A stretch of DNA of 64,000 bases from Streptomyces mangrovisoli (GTDB lineage: Bacteria > Actinomycetota > Actinomycetes > Streptomycetales > Streptomycetaceae). The stretch covers positions 19,076 through 83,075 of the forward strand of contig NZ_LAVA02000073.1 of NCBI RefSeq assembly GCF_000974985.2, read 5' to 3'. How positions within the stretch are numbered: position 1 is the stretch's first letter; each line of letters opens with the position of its first letter. Under the pieces are notes generated by a model that had not been told where the DNA came from, ran no database searches, and worked only from the letters and a program-made list of their open reading frames with translations. This document shows positions 17,270 through 25,451 of this stretch, piece after piece. The position numbers and the translations under genes are program-made.

Positions 17270-19009
17270 GTGACCATCCACAACGAATCCCACGGTGTCA
17301 CGGCCGCCGAGGAGTCGTACGAGAGCGAGCTCCCGCTCCGGCGCAAGCAGCCCGGCAGTGTCGTGGTGAAGTGGCTGACGACCACCGATCACAAGACGAT
17401 CGGCACGCTCTACCTCGGTACGTCGTTCGCGTTCTTCCTGGTCGGCGGCGTGCTGGCGCTCGTCATGCGGGCCGAGCTGGCCCGCCCGGGGCTCCAGATC
17501 GTCTCGAAGGAGCAGTACAACCAGGCGTTCACCATGCACGGCCTGATCATGCTGCTGATGTTCGCGACGCCGCTGTTCGCGGGCTTCACCAACTGGATCA
17601 TGCCGCTCCAGATCGGCGCCCCGGACGTGGCCTTCCCGCGGCTGAACATGTTCGCCTACTGGCTCTACCTGTTCGGCTCGCTGATCGCGGCGGCCAGCTT
17701 CCTCACCCCCGACGGCGCCCCCGACTTCGGCTGGTTCATGTACGCGCCCCTGTCGAGCGCGGTCTACACCCCGAGTATCGGCGCGGACATGGGCATCATG
17801 GGCCTGGCCTTCTCCGGCTTCGGCACGATCCTCGGCGCGGTCAACTTCATCACCACGATCATCTGCATGCGCGCGCCGGGCATGACCATGTTCCGGATGC
17901 CGATCTTCGTCTGGAACGTGCTGCTGACGGCCGTGCTGGTCCTGTTCGTGTTCCCGGTCCTGGCCGCCGCGCTGTTCGCCCTGGAGGCGGACCGCAAGTT
18001 CGGGGCGCACATCTTCGACGCCGCCAACGGCGGGGCATTGCTGTGGCAACACCTCTTCTGGTTCTTCGGCCATCCAGAGGTGTACATCATCGCCTTGCCG
18101 TTCTTCGGCATCGTCAGTGAGGTCATCCCGGTCTTCTCCCGCAAGCCGATGTTCGGCTACATGGGTCTGATCGCCGCGACGATCTCGATCGCCGGTCTGT
18201 CCGTGACCGTGTGGGCGCACCACATGTACGTCACCGGCGGTGTGCTGCTGCCGTTCTTCTCCTTCATGACCCTGCTGATCGCGGTCCCGACCGGGGTGAA
18301 GTTCTTCAACTGGATCGGCACCATGTGGAAGGGCTCGCTGTCCTTCGAGACGCCGATGCTGTGGGCCACCGGCTTTCTCGTGACCTTCCTCTTCGGCGGT
18401 CTGACCGGTGTGATCCTGGCCTCGCCCCCGATGGACTTCCACGTCTCCGACTCGTACTTCGTGGTGGCGCACTTCCACTACGTCGTCTTCGGCACGGTCG
18501 TCTTCGCGATGTTCTCCGGCTTCCACTTCTGGTGGCCCAAGTTCACCGGCAAGATGCTCGACGAACGGCTCGGCAAGATCACCTTCTGGACACTGTTCGT
18601 CGGGTTCCACACCACGTTCCTGGTTCAGCACTGGCTGGGCGTCGAGGGGATGCCGCGCCGCTACGCGGACTATCTCGCGGCCGACGGCTTCACCACCCTG
18701 AACACGATCTCGACGATCGGCTCGTTCGTCCTCGGCATGTCCATGCTGCCGTTCCTCTACAACGTGTGGAAGACGGCCAAGTACGGCAAGCCGGTCGGTG
18801 TCGACGACCCGTGGGGCTACGGCCGCTCCCTGGAGTGGGCGACCTCCTGCCCGCCGCCGCGGCACAACTTCCTCACCCTGCCGCGGATCCGCAGCGAGTC
18901 CCCGGCGTTCGACCTGCACCACCCCGAGATCGCCCAGCTCGAGTCCGGCGTCCACGCGGGCGGACCGGGCGCGCGGCCGACGCCGGGATCCGAGAGCGGC
19001 CGGTCTTGA
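17270..19009 (+). CDS. ctaD: cytochrome c oxidase subunit I
   Basis: A 579-residue haem-copper oxidase subunit I with about 12 transmembrane helices, the catalytic core of aa3-type terminal oxidase. The haem and copper ligands are visible: TMHGLIMLL (low-spin haem), HPEVYIIALPFFG (CuB His and cross-linked Tyr), VWAHHMYVTG (CuB His pair) and VAHFHYVVFG (both haems). The GTG start follows GGGAGAC. It stands alone, without ctaC, ctaE, ctaF or qcr genes, so it is probably a second copy next to the main oxidase operon elsewhere. The small downstream gene overlaps its stop. Confidence 0.95.
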   Translation: MTIHNESHGVTAAEESYESELPLRRKQPGSVVVKWLTTTDHKTIGTLYLGTSFAFFLVGGVLALVMRAELARPGLQIVSKEQYNQAFTMHGLIMLLMFATPLFAGFTNWIMPLQIGAPDVAFPRLNMFAYWLYLFGSLIAAASFLTPDGAPDFGWFMYAPLSSAVYTPSIGADMGIMGLAFSGFGTILGAVNFITTIICMRAPGMTMFRMPIFVWNVLLTAVLVLFVFPVLAAALFALEADRKFGAHIFDAANGGALLWQHLFWFFGHPEVYIIALPFFGIVSEVIPVFSRKPMFGYMGLIAATISIAGLSVTVWAHHMYVTGGVLLPFFSFMTLLIAVPTGVKFFNWIGTMWKGSLSFETPMLWATGFLVTFLFGGLTGVILASPPMDFHVSDSYFVVAHFHYVVFGTVVFAMFSGFHFWWPKFTGKMLDERLGKITFWTLFVGFHTTFLVQHWLGVEGMPRRYADYLAADGFTTLNTISTIGSFVLGMSMLPFLYNVWKTAKYGKPVGVDDPWGYGRSLEWATSCPPPRHNFLTLPRIRSESPAFDLHHPEIAQLESGVHAGGPGARPTPGSESGRS

Positions 19010-19383
19010 CCCCGTCGAGCCGCCGAGGAACCCCGCCGCACCGGCCGGACGGCGCACTCGCCGAAGAGGTCGAGGGCTATCTGCTGGCGCGGTCGGAACG
19101 GGAGCAGGCGCAGCGCGAGGCCGAAGCGCTCTGCGCGCGCCTGCCCTGGCTCACCACCGGTCAGGCCGAGGACCTCACCCGGCACTTCACCGAGCAGCGT
19201 CTCGGCCTGACCAGGCAGGCGCTCCAGGTCACCGCCGACCGGGCCACGCGCCTGCGCGGCGAGTACGAGGCCCGCTACGCGGAGCTCCGTCGCGCCCTGC
19301 GGATCCGGCACACCCTCGGCGCCTGCCTGCTGGTGACGTTCTGCACGGGCGCCGGTTCGGCGACCGCGCTGCTGGCCCGCTGA
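19006..19383 (+). CDS. small hypothetical protein with C-terminal membrane segment
   Basis: A 125-residue ORF starting with TTG at 19006 that overlaps the ctaD stop (TTGA). A charged, helix-rich region (EEVEGYLLARSEREQAQREAEALCARLPWLT) suggests coiled coil, and the last 24 residues form one hydrophobic segment (LGACLLVTFCTGAGSATALLA). I recognise no family. The overlap with ctaD implies co-transcription and coupling, so a role near the oxidase or membrane is possible. The start codon is inferred from the overlap and the loss of typical codon use further upstream. Confidence 0.6.
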   Translation: MTPSSRRGTPPHRPDGALAEEVEGYLLARSEREQAQREAEALCARLPWLTTGQAEDLTRHFTEQRLGLTRQALQVTADRATRLRGEYEARYAELRRALRIRHTLGACLLVTFCTGAGSATALLAR

Positions 19384-19480
19384 TCGCCGAGCGTCACCGA
19401 CACGTGACGTCGGGCCGCCCGGTCCGCGCTGCGCGACGGCGCGGACCGGACCCACTCCGGGGAGCGCCTACCCTTGTCCC

Positions 19481-20992
19481 ATGAGCAGCATCGACCGGGG
19501 CCAGGCAGTGGACGTCAGAACATATGAAGTGCGCACCTACGGGTGTCAGATGAACGTCCACGATTCCGAACGGCTCTCCGGGCTGCTCGAGGAGGCCGGC
19601 TACGTCCGCGCCCCCGAGGGTTCCGACGGCGACGCCGACGTCGTCGTCTTCAACACCTGCGCCGTGCGCGAGAACGCCGACAACCGGCTCTACGGCAACC
19701 TCGGCCGGCTCGCGCCGAGGAAGGCGTCCCGGCCCGGGATGCAGATCGCGGTCGGCGGCTGCCTGGCGCAGAAGGACCGCGACACCATCGTGAAGAAGGC
19801 GCCCTGGGTGGACGTCGTCTTCGGCACGCACAACATCGGCAAGCTGCCCGTGCTGCTGGAGCGCGCCCGCGTCCAGGAGGAGGCGCAGGTCGAGATCGCC
19901 GAGTCGCTGGAGGCGTTCCCCTCCACGCTGCCGACGCGGCGTGAGAGCGCGTACGCGGCATGGGTGTCGATCTCCGTGGGCTGCAACAACACCTGCACCT
20001 TCTGCATCGTCCCCGCGCTGCGCGGCAAGGAGAAGGACCGCCGCCCCGGCGACATCCTCGCCGAGGTCGAGGCGCTGGTCGCCGAGGGCGTCTCCGAGAT
20101 CACCCTGCTCGGCCAGAACGTCAACGCCTACGGCTCCGACATCGGGGACCGCGAGGCGTTCAGCAAACTGCTGCGGGCCTGCGGGAACGTCGAGGGGCTG
20201 GAGCGGGTCCGCTTCACCTCCCCGCATCCGCGCGACTTCACCGACGACGTCATCGCCGCCATGGCCGAGACGCCGAACGTGATGCCGCAGCTGCACATGC
20301 CGATGCAGTCCGGCTCGGACACGGTCCTGAAGGCGATGCGCCGCTCCTACCGGCAGGAGCGCTACCTCGGGATCATCGAGAAGGTCCGCGCGGCCATCCC
20401 GCACGCGGCGATCACCACCGACATCATCGTGGGCTTCCCCGGCGAGACCGAGGAGGACTTCGAGCAGACCCTGCACGCCGTCCGCGAGGCGCGCTTCTCG
20501 CAGGCGTTCACCTTCCAGTACTCCAAGCGGCCCGGCACCCCGGCCGCGACCATGGAGGGGCAGATCCCCAAGGAGGTCGTCCAGGCGCGCTACGAACGCC
20601 TGGTGGCCCTCCAGGAGGAGATCTCCTGGGAGGAGAACAAGAAGCAGGTCGGCCGCACGCTGGACCTCATGGTCGCCGAGGGCGAGGGCCGCAAGGACGG
20701 CGCCACGCACCGCCTGTCCGGGCGCGCGCCCGACAACCGCCTGGTGCACTTCACCAAGCCCGACGAGGACGTGCGCCCCGGCGATGTCGTCACCGTCGAG
20801 ATCACGTACGCCGCTCCGCACCACCTGCTCGCGGAGGGCGCCGTCCTCGGTATGCGCCGTACGCGCGCGGGCGACGCGTGGGAGAAGCGCAACGCCGCGG
20901 AGGCCGCGCAGCCGGCGGGCGTCATGCTGGGCCTCCCGACGATCGGCGCGCCGGCTCCGCTGCCGGTCGCTTCGGGCTGCGGCTGCGACTGA
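19481..20992 (+). CDS. miaB: tRNA-2-methylthio-N6-dimethylallyladenosine synthase MiaB
   Basis: A 503-residue radical-SAM methylthiotransferase that converts i6A37 to ms2i6A37 in tRNA. The N-terminal UPF0004 domain supplies three Cys for one iron-sulfur cluster (TYGCQMN, FNTCAVRENA, GGCLAQK). The radical-SAM motif CNNTCTFC is near residue 168, and a TRAM domain lies near 390-450. The C-terminus ends in GCGCD. Its partner miaA lies 1.6 kb downstream, so both steps of the modification are encoded close together. Confidence 0.97.
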   Translation: MSSIDRGQAVDVRTYEVRTYGCQMNVHDSERLSGLLEEAGYVRAPEGSDGDADVVVFNTCAVRENADNRLYGNLGRLAPRKASRPGMQIAVGGCLAQKDRDTIVKKAPWVDVVFGTHNIGKLPVLLERARVQEEAQVEIAESLEAFPSTLPTRRESAYAAWVSISVGCNNTCTFCIVPALRGKEKDRRPGDILAEVEALVAEGVSEITLLGQNVNAYGSDIGDREAFSKLLRACGNVEGLERVRFTSPHPRDFTDDVIAAMAETPNVMPQLHMPMQSGSDTVLKAMRRSYRQERYLGIIEKVRAAIPHAAITTDIIVGFPGETEEDFEQTLHAVREARFSQAFTFQYSKRPGTPAATMEGQIPKEVVQARYERLVALQEEISWEENKKQVGRTLDLMVAEGEGRKDGATHRLSGRAPDNRLVHFTKPDEDVRPGDVVTVEITYAAPHHLLAEGAVLGMRRTRAGDAWEKRNAAEAAQPAGVMLGLPTIGAPAPLPVASGCGCD

Positions 20993-21053
20993 CCCTCCGG
21001 GCGGGACGGCGGACTCGGCGGTGGTGTCCCCGTGCGGGTGCGTCGTGGCTGGT

Positions 21054-21124
21054 CGCGCAGTTCCCCGCGCCCCTTTCAGGGGCCGGGGCAGGTGCGCCCC
21101 GTCAGGGGCGCGGGGAACTGCGCG
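21054..21124. repeat. Streptomyces palindromic intergenic repeat, copy 1
   Basis: Perfect 21-bp inverted arms at 21054-21074 and 21104-21124, beginning CGCGCAGTTCCCCGCGCCCC, flank a 29-base centre. This family of sequence recurs in intergenic regions of many Streptomyces genomes. It lies 60 bases after miaB and may also end its transcript. Confidence 0.8.
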
Positions 21125-21192
21125 CTCAGCCCCCACGGACCGGTAGTCGGATCCTTGCGGTGGTGCCCCCGTGCGGGCTCGTCGTGGCTGGT

Positions 21193-21265
21193 CGCGCAGT
21201 TCCTCGCGCCCCATTCAGGGGCCCGGGCAGCTGCGCCCCCCGTCAGGGGCGCGGGGAACTGCGCG
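21193..21265. repeat. Streptomyces palindromic intergenic repeat, copy 2
   Basis: The arms 21193-21212 and 21246-21265 pair over 20 bp with one mismatch. Sequence around it (GTGGTG...CCCCGTGCGGG and CGTCGTGGCTGGT) is shared with copy 1, so the pair is a tandem duplication of about 139 bases. Confidence 0.8.
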
Positions 21266-21330
21266 GTCAACCCCCACCGGGCCGCGGTCGGACACCAAGC
21301 GCCGGCCCCGGCAGGGCTACGCTGCCGATC

Positions 21331-22056
21331 ATGCTTGTCGCCGCCGCAGTCTGCCCCTGCCCGCCCCTCCTCGTGCCCGAGGTCGCCGCGGGTGCCGCTC
21401 CCGAGCTGGACGCCGCCCGTGCCGCCTGCGCGGACGCGCTCGGCGTGCTGGCCGCCGCCCGCCCCGACCTGCTCGTGGTCGTGGGCCCCGCCGAACGCAG
21501 CGGGCGCGGCGCGCACCCGCAGGGCACCCCCGGGTCGTTCCGCGGGTTCGGCGTCGACGCCGACGTCACGCTGGGCAGCCGCGACGGCACGGCCGAGGGC
21601 TCCGCGGCCGCGCGCGCCCTGCCGCCGTCGCTCGCCGTCGCCGCCTGGCTGCTCGGGCGCACGGGCTGGGCCGACGCCCCGATCGAGGGCCTGGGCGTGG
21701 GCGAGCCCCTCGAAGCCGAACGCTGCCTGGAGACCGGCCGGTCGATCGCCGCGCGCGCCGAACGCGTCGCGCTGCTGGTGATGGGCGACGGCAGCGCCTG
21801 CCGCACCCTCAAGGCGCCCGGCTACCTCGACGAGCGCGCCGCGCCCTTCGACTCCGAGGCCGCGCGGGCGCTCGGGGCGGCGGACGTACCGGCCCTCAAG
21901 GCGCTCGACGCGGAGCTGGCCCAGGCCCTCAAGGCGTCCGGCCGCGCCCCCTGGCAGGTGCTCGCGGGCGCCGCCGAGGACGCGGGCCTGAACGGCTCCC
22001 TGCTGTACGAGGACGCGCCCTACGGCGTGGGCTACATGGTCGCCGCCTGGTCGTAG
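21331..22056 (+). CDS. LigB-like (class III extradiol dioxygenase-like) protein
   Basis: A 241-residue protein resembling the class III extradiol ring-cleavage dioxygenase subunit B/MEMO fold. Landmarks are the N-terminal AAVCPCPPLLVPEVAAGAAPELD, LLVVVGPAERSG, LLVMGDGSACRTLKAPGYLDERAAPFD and the C-terminal LLYEDAPYGVGYMVA. Some residues that bind iron in true dioxygenases are not obvious to me, so catalytic activity is uncertain. Homologues are found between miaB and miaA in Streptomyces, but the role is unknown. Confidence 0.75.
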   Translation: MLVAAAVCPCPPLLVPEVAAGAAPELDAARAACADALGVLAAARPDLLVVVGPAERSGRGAHPQGTPGSFRGFGVDADVTLGSRDGTAEGSAAARALPPSLAVAAWLLGRTGWADAPIEGLGVGEPLEAERCLETGRSIAARAERVALLVMGDGSACRTLKAPGYLDERAAPFDSEAARALGAADVPALKALDAELAQALKASGRAPWQVLAGAAEDAGLNGSLLYEDAPYGVGYMVAAWS

Positions 22057-22093
22057 CGGCCGCGGGCGCGTCCCGGCCGCCCGGGACGGTCCG

Positions 22094-22417
22094 TCAGGAC
22101 GTCGGCGGCGGCGGGGTGTCCGTGTCCGTGGGCTCCGGAGCGCCGCCCGCCATCCCGCCGTGGCCGTCCGCGCCGCCGGGACCCGACGCCGTACCGGACC
22201 CGTTGCCGCTCTTCTGCGCGAGCCGGTCCACGGCCCCCTTGGCCTTGCCCGTGCCCGCGTGGATCTTGTCGCTGTACTTGTGCTTGGTCCTGTCGTCGAC
22301 CATCCGCGCGGCCTTGTCCAGCCCGTGCCCGATCTTGCCGCCGTGCTGCTGCGCCAGGTCCGAGACCTTCTCCTTGGCCGGCCCCAGCCGGTCCTTGAGG
22401 TTGTGCAGAAGACCCAT
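22094..22417 (-). CDS. MT0933-type antitoxin-like protein
   Basis: A 107-residue protein whose first 65 residues match the MT0933/Rv0909 antitoxin family: GLLHNLKDRLGPAKEKVSDL, HGGKIGHGLDKAARMVDDRT and KYSDKIHAGTGKAKGAVDRLAQK. The C-terminal 35 residues are a Gly/Pro/Thr-rich tail. No toxin gene is adjacent: miaA is divergent and the LigB-like gene is convergent. The name therefore only reflects family membership; the sequence is also reminiscent of CsbD-like stress proteins. An AT-rich TATATAG sequence near 22449-22455 is a plausible promoter. Confidence 0.7.
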   Translation of the reverse strand: MGLLHNLKDRLGPAKEKVSDLAQQHGGKIGHGLDKAARMVDDRTKHKYSDKIHAGTGKAKGAVDRLAQKSGNGSGTASGPGGADGHGGMAGGAPEPTDTDTPPPPTS

Positions 22418-22568
22418 GATCCACCTCGGAAACCGTAGGAAATCGCCTATATATGCGACAAACGGTACTCGGACGGGTGGAGGACCGGCCCGCCGCCGGG
22501 GCCGTTCGCGTCACGCCCGGTGCCCGGCCCGTGCGTGAAGAGTGCCCGGCGTTTGGGAGACTGAAGGG

Positions 22569-23507
22569 GTGAGCAGCGCACCTTCCGCCCCCCGAGTCAT
22601 CGCCGTCGTCGGCCCCACCGCCGCGGGCAAGTCCGACCTGGGCGTCCATCTGGCCCAGCAGCTCGGCGGGGAGGTCGTCAACGCGGACTCCATGCAGCTC
22701 TACCGCGGGATGGACATCGGCACCGCGAAGCTGCCGCCCGAGGAGCGCGGCGGCGTGCCGCACCACCTCCTCGACATCTGGGACGTGACCGTCACCGCCT
22801 CCGTCGCCGAGTACCAGCGGCTCGCCCGGGAGCGGATCGACGCCCTGCTCGCCGCCGGCCGCTGGCCCGTCCTGGTGGGCGGCTCCGGGCTGTACGTCCG
22901 CGGGGCCGTCGACAACCTGGAGTTCCCCGGCACCGACCCCGAGGTCCGGGCCCGTCTGGAGGAGGAACTCCAGCTGCGCGGGTCCGGCGCCCTGCACGCC
23001 CGCCTCGCCGCCGCGGACCCGGAGGCCGCGCGCGCGATCCTGCCCGGCAACGGACGCCGTATCGTCCGGGCCCTCGAGGTGATCGAGATCACCGGCCGCC
23101 CGTTCACCGCCAATCTGCCGGGCCACGACTTCGTCTACGACACCGTGCAGATCGGCGTCGACGTGGCGCGCCCCGAGCTGGACGAGCGCATCGCCCGCCG
23201 CGTGGACCGCATGTGGGAGGCGGGGCTCGTCGAGGAGGTGCGCGAGCTGGCGGAGCGGGGGCTGCGCGAGGGGCGCACGGCCTCCCGCGCGCTCGGCTAC
23301 CAGCAGGTGCTCGCGGCGCTCGCGGGGGAGTGCACGATGGGGGAGGCGCGCGCGGAGACCGTCCGTGCCACCAAGCGCTTCGCGCGCCGCCAGGATTCAT
23401 GGTTCAGACGCGACCCGCGGGTGCACTGGCTCAGTGGGGCTGCGGCGGACATCACAGAACTTCCGCGGCTCGCGCTGGCGTTGCTCGAACGACCGGTCAC
23501 AGCCTGA
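22569..23507 (+). CDS. miaA: tRNA dimethylallyltransferase MiaA
   Basis: A 312-residue enzyme that prenylates A37 of tRNAs reading UNN codons, using dimethylallyl diphosphate. The P-loop GPTAAGKSD begins near residue 15, followed by NADSMQLYRGMDIGTAKL, the tRNA-contact segment VGGSGLYVRGAVDN, and RTASRALGYQQVLAAL with RATKRFARRQDSWFRRD. GTG at 22569 is preferred because GGAG lies 8 bases upstream. It acts before MiaB in the same pathway. Confidence 0.96.
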   Translation: MSSAPSAPRVIAVVGPTAAGKSDLGVHLAQQLGGEVVNADSMQLYRGMDIGTAKLPPEERGGVPHHLLDIWDVTVTASVAEYQRLARERIDALLAAGRWPVLVGGSGLYVRGAVDNLEFPGTDPEVRARLEEELQLRGSGALHARLAAADPEAARAILPGNGRRIVRALEVIEITGRPFTANLPGHDFVYDTVQIGVDVARPELDERIARRVDRMWEAGLVEEVRELAERGLREGRTASRALGYQQVLAALAGECTMGEARAETVRATKRFARRQDSWFRRDPRVHWLSGAAADITELPRLALALLERPVTA

Positions 23508-23615
23508 TCACGTGATGGCATCGGGATGCTCCGGCCGTCATCGGGGCCTCCGGCGCCGTGCCATCATCGTGCTGCGATCGACCAGATGAAGTCCTAGTTG
23601 GGAGGGCGCGTGGCG

Positions 23616-24161
23616 ATGGAGGCCGGCCCTCGCGACACCGCACAAGGCACCGAACCCCTGAGCACCGAACCCCTGAGCTCCGAGTCCCTGAACTCCGAGC
23701 CCCTGGGTGCCGGTCTCGGCGAGCCGGAGCCGATCGAGGGCGGTCTGAGCTCCGACGGCCCCGACGAGATCGACGGCGGTGTCACGGACGACGGACCCGG
23801 GCCCGACGAGATGTACGCCGGACCCGAGGTCGAGGTCGAGCTGCGCCCGCAGCGCCGGCTGCGGCTGTGGCAGCTCGCACCCATCGTTGGTCTGGCGGCC
23901 GTCGGCTCGCTGATGTTCGCCTTCCCGCTCGCCTTCGACTTCGGCGACAGCGGTGCCGTGATCGCCATGCTGGGGCTGCTGATCTGCTGCTGCGCGGCCG
24001 GCTGGGGAATGATGGCGGCGCGCAGGGTGGGCTACACCTGGCCCGGCCTGCCGCCCCGCGGCTCCGGCCGCCGCCCCGACTGGCGGGTCGTCCTCGGCTA
24101 CGTCCTCGTGGTGGCCGTCGTCGCCGTCCTGGCCGTCCTGCGCGTGGCCCGACTGCGCTGA
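23616..24161 (+). CDS. hypothetical membrane protein with acidic N-terminus
   Basis: A 181-residue protein. The first 80 residues are acidic and repetitive (TEPLSTEPLSSESLNSEPL, period of about 5-6 residues). Three hydrophobic helices follow (IVGLAAVGSLMFAFPLAF, VIAMLGLLICCCAAGWGMM, VVLGYVLVVAVVAVLAVL). The ATG at 23616 is 9 bases after GGAGGG. No known family was recognised. It lies between miaA and dapF in the same direction, and similar small membrane genes occupy this place in Streptomyces. Confidence 0.75.
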   Translation: MEAGPRDTAQGTEPLSTEPLSSESLNSEPLGAGLGEPEPIEGGLSSDGPDEIDGGVTDDGPGPDEMYAGPEVEVELRPQRRLRLWQLAPIVGLAAVGSLMFAFPLAFDFGDSGAVIAMLGLLICCCAAGWGMMAARRVGYTWPGLPPRGSGRRPDWRVVLGYVLVVAVVAVLAVLRVARLR

Positions 24162-24298
24162 CCCCTCCGGGGCCACGAGCGCCACCGGCGCGCCGCACCG
24201 CTCCCGGACCGTGTTGCCGTACCCGTACCCATCCCGTGCCGCCGTGCCGGCCGAGGCCGTCGCGACGGAGTGTCGTACCCACCCCGTACGATCGAGTC

Positions 24299-25168
24299 AT
24301 GAGCACGCGGATCGCCTTCCTCAAGGGTCACGGCACGGAGAACGACTTCGTGATCGTGCCCGACCCCGAGAACGCCGTGGACCTTTCCCCGGCCGCCGTC
24401 GCCGCCCTGTGCGACCGCCGCGCCGGCATCGGCGGGGACGGCCTGCTGCACGTGGTGCGCTCCGCCGCGCACCCGGAGGCGAAGGCGATGGCGTCCGAGG
24501 CGGAGTGGTTCATGGACTACCGCAACGGCGACGGCTCGATCGCCGAGATGTGCGGCAACGGCGTCCGCGTCTTCGCCCGCTACCTCCAGCACGCCGGCCA
24601 TGTCGGCGAGGGCGACCTCGCCGTCGCCACCCGCGGCGGCGTCAAGGCCGTGCACATCGCCAAGGACGGCGACGTCACCGTGGGCATGGGCCGCGCCCGG
24701 CTGCCCGAGGGCGAGGTCACCGTGAGCGTCGGCGAGCGCAGCTGGCCCGCGCGCAACGTGAACATGGGCAACCCGCACGCGGTCGCCTTCGTCGACGACC
24801 TCGCGCACGCCGGCGACCTGTTCACGCCGCCCCCCTTCACCCCGGCCGCCGCCTACCCGGACGGCGTCAACGTCGAGTTCGTCGCCGACCGCGGCCCCCG
24901 CCACGTCGCCCTGCGCGTCCACGAGCGCGGAGTGGGCGAGACGCGGTCCTGCGGCACCGGCGCCTGCGCCGTCGCGGTGGCCACCGCCCGCCGGGACGGC
25001 GCCGACCCCGCCGTCACCGGCACCCCCGTGACCTACACCGTGGACCTGCCCGGCGGCCGCCTGCTCATCACCGAACACCCCGACGGCCAGATCGAGATGA
25101 CCGGTCCGGCCGTGATCGTCGCCACAGGGGAGATCGAAGCCGACTGGCTGGAAAACGCGCTCCGCTGA
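24299..25168 (+). CDS. dapF: diaminopimelate epimerase
   Basis: A 289-residue enzyme that interconverts LL- and meso-diaminopimelate for lysine and peptidoglycan synthesis. The two catalytic Cys are visible, the first in MCGNGVRVFARYL (about residue 86) and the second in RSCGTGACAVAVA (about residue 220). The substrate segment NMGNPHAVAFVDD is also present. The ATG at 24299 gives the standard N-terminus RIAFLKGHGTENDFVIV. Confidence 0.97.
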   Translation: MSTRIAFLKGHGTENDFVIVPDPENAVDLSPAAVAALCDRRAGIGGDGLLHVVRSAAHPEAKAMASEAEWFMDYRNGDGSIAEMCGNGVRVFARYLQHAGHVGEGDLAVATRGGVKAVHIAKDGDVTVGMGRARLPEGEVTVSVGERSWPARNVNMGNPHAVAFVDDLAHAGDLFTPPPFTPAAAYPDGVNVEFVADRGPRHVALRVHERGVGETRSCGTGACAVAVATARRDGADPAVTGTPVTYTVDLPGGRLLITEHPDGQIEMTGPAVIVATGEIEADWLENALR

Positions 25169-25236
25169 ACACGCGAACCGTGGCCGCCGCGCCCCCGGAC
25201 CCACCGATCCGTGGCCGGCGGCGGCCAGCCCCGCGA

Positions 25237-25250
25237 GAAACCATGGTTCG
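25237..25250. promoter_or_regulatory. candidate third LexA-type operator
   Basis: GAAACCATGGTTCG reads on the minus strand as CGAACCATGGTTTC, that is GAAC-N4-GTTT. This matches the spacing and the same variant half-site as the lexA operator at 40863-40876. It lies 200 bases before the RSH-type gene and 70 after dapF. A single match could be chance. Confidence 0.35.
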
Positions 25251-25451
25251 CCGCGCGAACGGTGGCGCAAAACCGTAAACCTCGAATTCGTCGCTCGAAT
25301 GGGTGATCCGTTTCACGCTCGGCGAGAGGCGGTCGGTGGAGCGTGATGGGGTCGGTAGCATCAAGCACCGGCACGGACGGGGGAACGTCGCCAACCCTGA
25401 GCCGCGTATGCCCTGGGGCCCCGTCCACCGGTCACGAGCCGGAGGTGCCCC

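Larger units (their letters stand above)
20993..21330. other. intergenic region with two long inverted repeats
   Basis: The 338 bases between miaB and the LigB-like gene contain no gene. They consist almost entirely of two tandem copies of a repeat of about 130-140 bases, each with an inner inverted repeat (listed separately). The start of the LigB-like gene lies 65 bases after the second copy. Confidence 0.7.
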
